The notes beneath the pieces are model-generated. The model was given only the letters and a program-made list of their open reading frames with translations, did no database searches and was not told the origin of the DNA. This document shows positions 62,708 through 64,000 of a stretch of 64,000 nucleotides of DNA, in pieces (within the stretch, counting starts at the first letter, position 1; the number at the start of each line of letters is the position of its first letter). Made by a program: the position numbers and the translations under genes. Source of the stretch: Mycolicibacterium phocaicum (GTDB lineage: Bacteria > Actinomycetota > Actinomycetes > Mycobacteriales > Mycobacteriaceae); the NCBI RefSeq assembly GCF_010731115.1, contig NZ_AP022616.1, positions 5,704,001 through 5,768,000 on the forward strand, written 5' to 3'.

Positions 62708-63304
62708 TCGAGAGCCGCGGCACGCGATGAGACTCGCGCGAAAGTGCTCTCGTCGGCCGAACGGCTCTTCCGGCAACAGGGTTTCGCCGCGACGACCGTC
62801 CGGCAGATCGCCACCGATGCCGGTGTCAGCACTGGCACGGTGATGGGGGTCGGCGATAAGGACGGGTTGCTCATCGAGGTGTTCGACGAGTGGATCGGCG
62901 CCGTGCACCGTGACCGTCAAAGTGGCGGGGGAACGCAGGATTCGTTGACCCCCGAGGGCGCGGTCGACGCCGTGATCGGATTGCTCGCACCGTTTCTCCG
63001 GTACTTCGTCGAGGATCCTGCGTTGTCTCGGCAGTACTCGTCGATCATCGTCCGCGGCACCCATGAGTCGGCGATCTTCCGCGACCTCGCCGTCGCACTC
63101 GTCGCCGAACTGCGGAATGTGCTGGCGTGCGCCGGACTGCCCGATGCTGCTGCGGAGCGCGCGGCCCGGGTCGTCTACTTCGCCTACCTCGGCATCGTCA
63201 TGACCGGTGGCAACCACGCCTCGGGTGGCGCGTCGGTGCCAGACCAGCTGCGCGACGTCGTCCGTTGCGTCATCCACGATTCAGTACAAGGAGATGAGCA
63301 GTGA
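62687..63304 (+). CDS. TetR-family transcriptional regulator
   Basis: A 205-residue TetR with HTH at about 35-58 (AATTVRQIATDAGVSTGTVM, then GVGDKDGLLIEVF). The ATG at 62687 is preferred because it falls at the predicted transcription start; an in-frame ATG at 62663 is possible. Neither has a Shine-Dalgarno. It overlaps the DoxX-like gene (GTGA) and likely represses the pair through the palindromes at its start. Confidence 0.82.
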   Translation: MFTEHVQSRAAARDETRAKVLSSAERLFRQQGFAATTVRQIATDAGVSTGTVMGVGDKDGLLIEVFDEWIGAVHRDRQSGGGTQDSLTPEGAVDAVIGLLAPFLRYFVEDPALSRQYSSIIVRGTHESAIFRDLAVALVAELRNVLACAGLPDAAAERAARVVYFAYLGIVMTGGNHASGGASVPDQLRDVVRCVIHDSVQGDEQ

Positions 63305-63660
63305 CCGGAATTCCGCACTACTGGTGGCCCACCGCGATCTTGGCGGCGGCGCTCTTCGGTGATGCCTTGATGTCGATCCGCCCGCCGCAATTCATCCGCG
63401 GATGTCTTGAGGGAGTGCGTCTTCCGGAGGATTGGTGGTGGGTGCTGATCGTCGTCAAGCTGCTCGCCGTGGCGGGACTGCTGGCCGGCCTGAAGTATCC
63501 CGGCATCGGGGTGGCGGCCAACGCCGGCGTGATCGTCTACTTCCTGTGCGCGGCCTATGCGCACTACCGCGCGAATTTTCTCAAGCAGGAATTCTGGCTC
63601 AATTGCCTTGGCATGCTTGGACTCTCGGTCGGCGTCTTCGTGCTGTCGTACGTGATATGA
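63301..63660 (+). CDS. DoxX-like small integral membrane protein
   Basis: A 119-residue protein with four hydrophobic helices (WWPTAILAAALFGDALM, VLIVVKLLAVAGLLAGL, AANAGVIVYFLCAAYA, LNCLGMLGLSVGVFVLSYV), the size and layout of DoxX_2-family proteins. Function in bacteria is unclear; some relate to thiol-redox or membrane homeostasis. GTG start overlaps the TetR stop. Confidence 0.75.
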   Translation: MTGIPHYWWPTAILAAALFGDALMSIRPPQFIRGCLEGVRLPEDWWWVLIVVKLLAVAGLLAGLKYPGIGVAANAGVIVYFLCAAYAHYRANFLKQEFWLNCLGMLGLSVGVFVLSYVI

Positions 63661-63663
63661 CGG

Positions 63664-64000
63664 CTACCGGAGCATCATGACGGTGAACGCGATGACACTG
63701 ACCACGACGATGCAGGCGCGTAAGGCGTTGGGGGGCAGGCGGCGTCCGATCTTCGCCCCGATGTAGCCGCCGATGGTCGAACCGACGGCCAGCAGCAGCG
63801 CCGGTAGCCACGCTACCTGGCCGACGACGATGAAGATGATGGCCGCGACCGAATTGACCAATCCCACAGAGATGTTCTTCACGCCGTTGAGGCGCTGCAG
63901 ATCTTCTGACACGAACAATCCGAACAGGGCCATCATGATGATGCCTTGCGCCGCACCGAAATAGCCGCCGTACACCGCACACCCGAACACGCCCGCGTAC
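63664..64000 (-). CDS. TauE/SafE-family sulfite/organosulfonate exporter, cut by the window edge
   Basis: The C-terminal 112 residues of a TSUP-family permease; the frame is open to the right edge (YAGVFGCAVYGGYFGAAQGI before IMMALFG). LQRLNGVKNISVGLVNSVAA and GGYIGAKIGRRLPPNALRAC are the conserved second-half motifs. The N-terminal half is missing. Convergent with the DoxX-like gene. Confidence 0.85.
   Translation of the reverse strand, partial: YAGVFGCAVYGGYFGAAQGIIMMALFGLFVSEDLQRLNGVKNISVGLVNSVAAIIFIVVGQVAWLPALLLAVGSTIGGYIGAKIGRRLPPNALRACIVVVSVIAFTVMMLR

Overview
The window is a high-GC actinobacterial chromosome segment and almost certainly comes from a mycobacterium, probably a fast-growing environmental Mycolicibacterium-type species. 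The markers are a complete yrbE/mce operon with Mce-associated proteins, two secreted cutinase-family proteins, an EmbR-type BTAD-FHA regulator, FadD/FadE-type lipid genes, an F420-type deazaflavin enzyme, a DUF222-HNH (13E12-type) gene with a mycobacterial SOS box, many TetR regulators, frequent GTG starts and ATGA/GTGA stop-start overlaps. No tRNA, rRNA, CRISPR array or insertion sequence was seen.

Layout. 1-3.1 kb: a cut-off membrane protein, a secreted cutinase and an FAD oxidoreductase. 3.1-11.6 kb: a ring- and side-chain-oxidation region with a LigB-type dioxygenase, a ketosteroid-dehydrogenase-like flavoprotein, a VOC protein, a KshA-like Rieske oxygenase, two TetR regulators, and an SDR/APH-kinase/acyl-CoA dehydrogenase operon. 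11.6-14.1 kb: an Rrf2/NsrR-like regulator, a secreted protein and an enoyl-CoA hydratase. 14.3-25.9 kb: a TetR-led mce operon (yrbEA, yrbEB, mceA-F, two Mam proteins, a DUF3298-like secreted protein). In this operon the reading frame is broken at the 5' end of mceA and the 3' end of mceB. 25.9-27.1 kb: an EmbR homologue.

27.2-36.7 kb: a lipid/hydrophobic-substrate oxidation region (acyl-CoA dehydrogenase, long-chain acyl-CoA synthetase, SDR, Baeyer-Villiger-like monooxygenase, ferredoxin-type reductase, PF10118 protein) bounded by two TetR genes whose promoters share a motif. 36.7-40.8 kb: an IclR regulator with an APC transporter, an AurF-like di-iron protein and an F420-type nitroreductase-family protein with a NemR-like palindrome.

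41.0-53.0 kb is the most unusual block. It has two complete nitrate/sulfonate/taurine-type ABC importers on either side of an asparaginase-like amidohydrolase, an M20 metallohydrolase, a LysR regulator and a large PHP-like protein, and it ends with a calcineurin-type phosphoesterase. Almost all genes overlap, so it looks like one scavenging and hydrolysis system for an unknown nitrogen-, sulfur- or phosphorus-containing compound.

53.0-64.0 kb holds housekeeping and mixed genes: GAPDH separated from pgk/tpiA, a ROK regulator, a type IB topoisomerase, a small secreted protein, a universal stress protein, an APC permease with a large internal deletion, a PucR-like N-terminal fragment, a membrane protein, a second cutinase, the SOS-boxed HNH gene, a TetR-DoxX pair and a cut-off TauE/SafE exporter. 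Functional names rest on motif recognition by eye; no database search was made.
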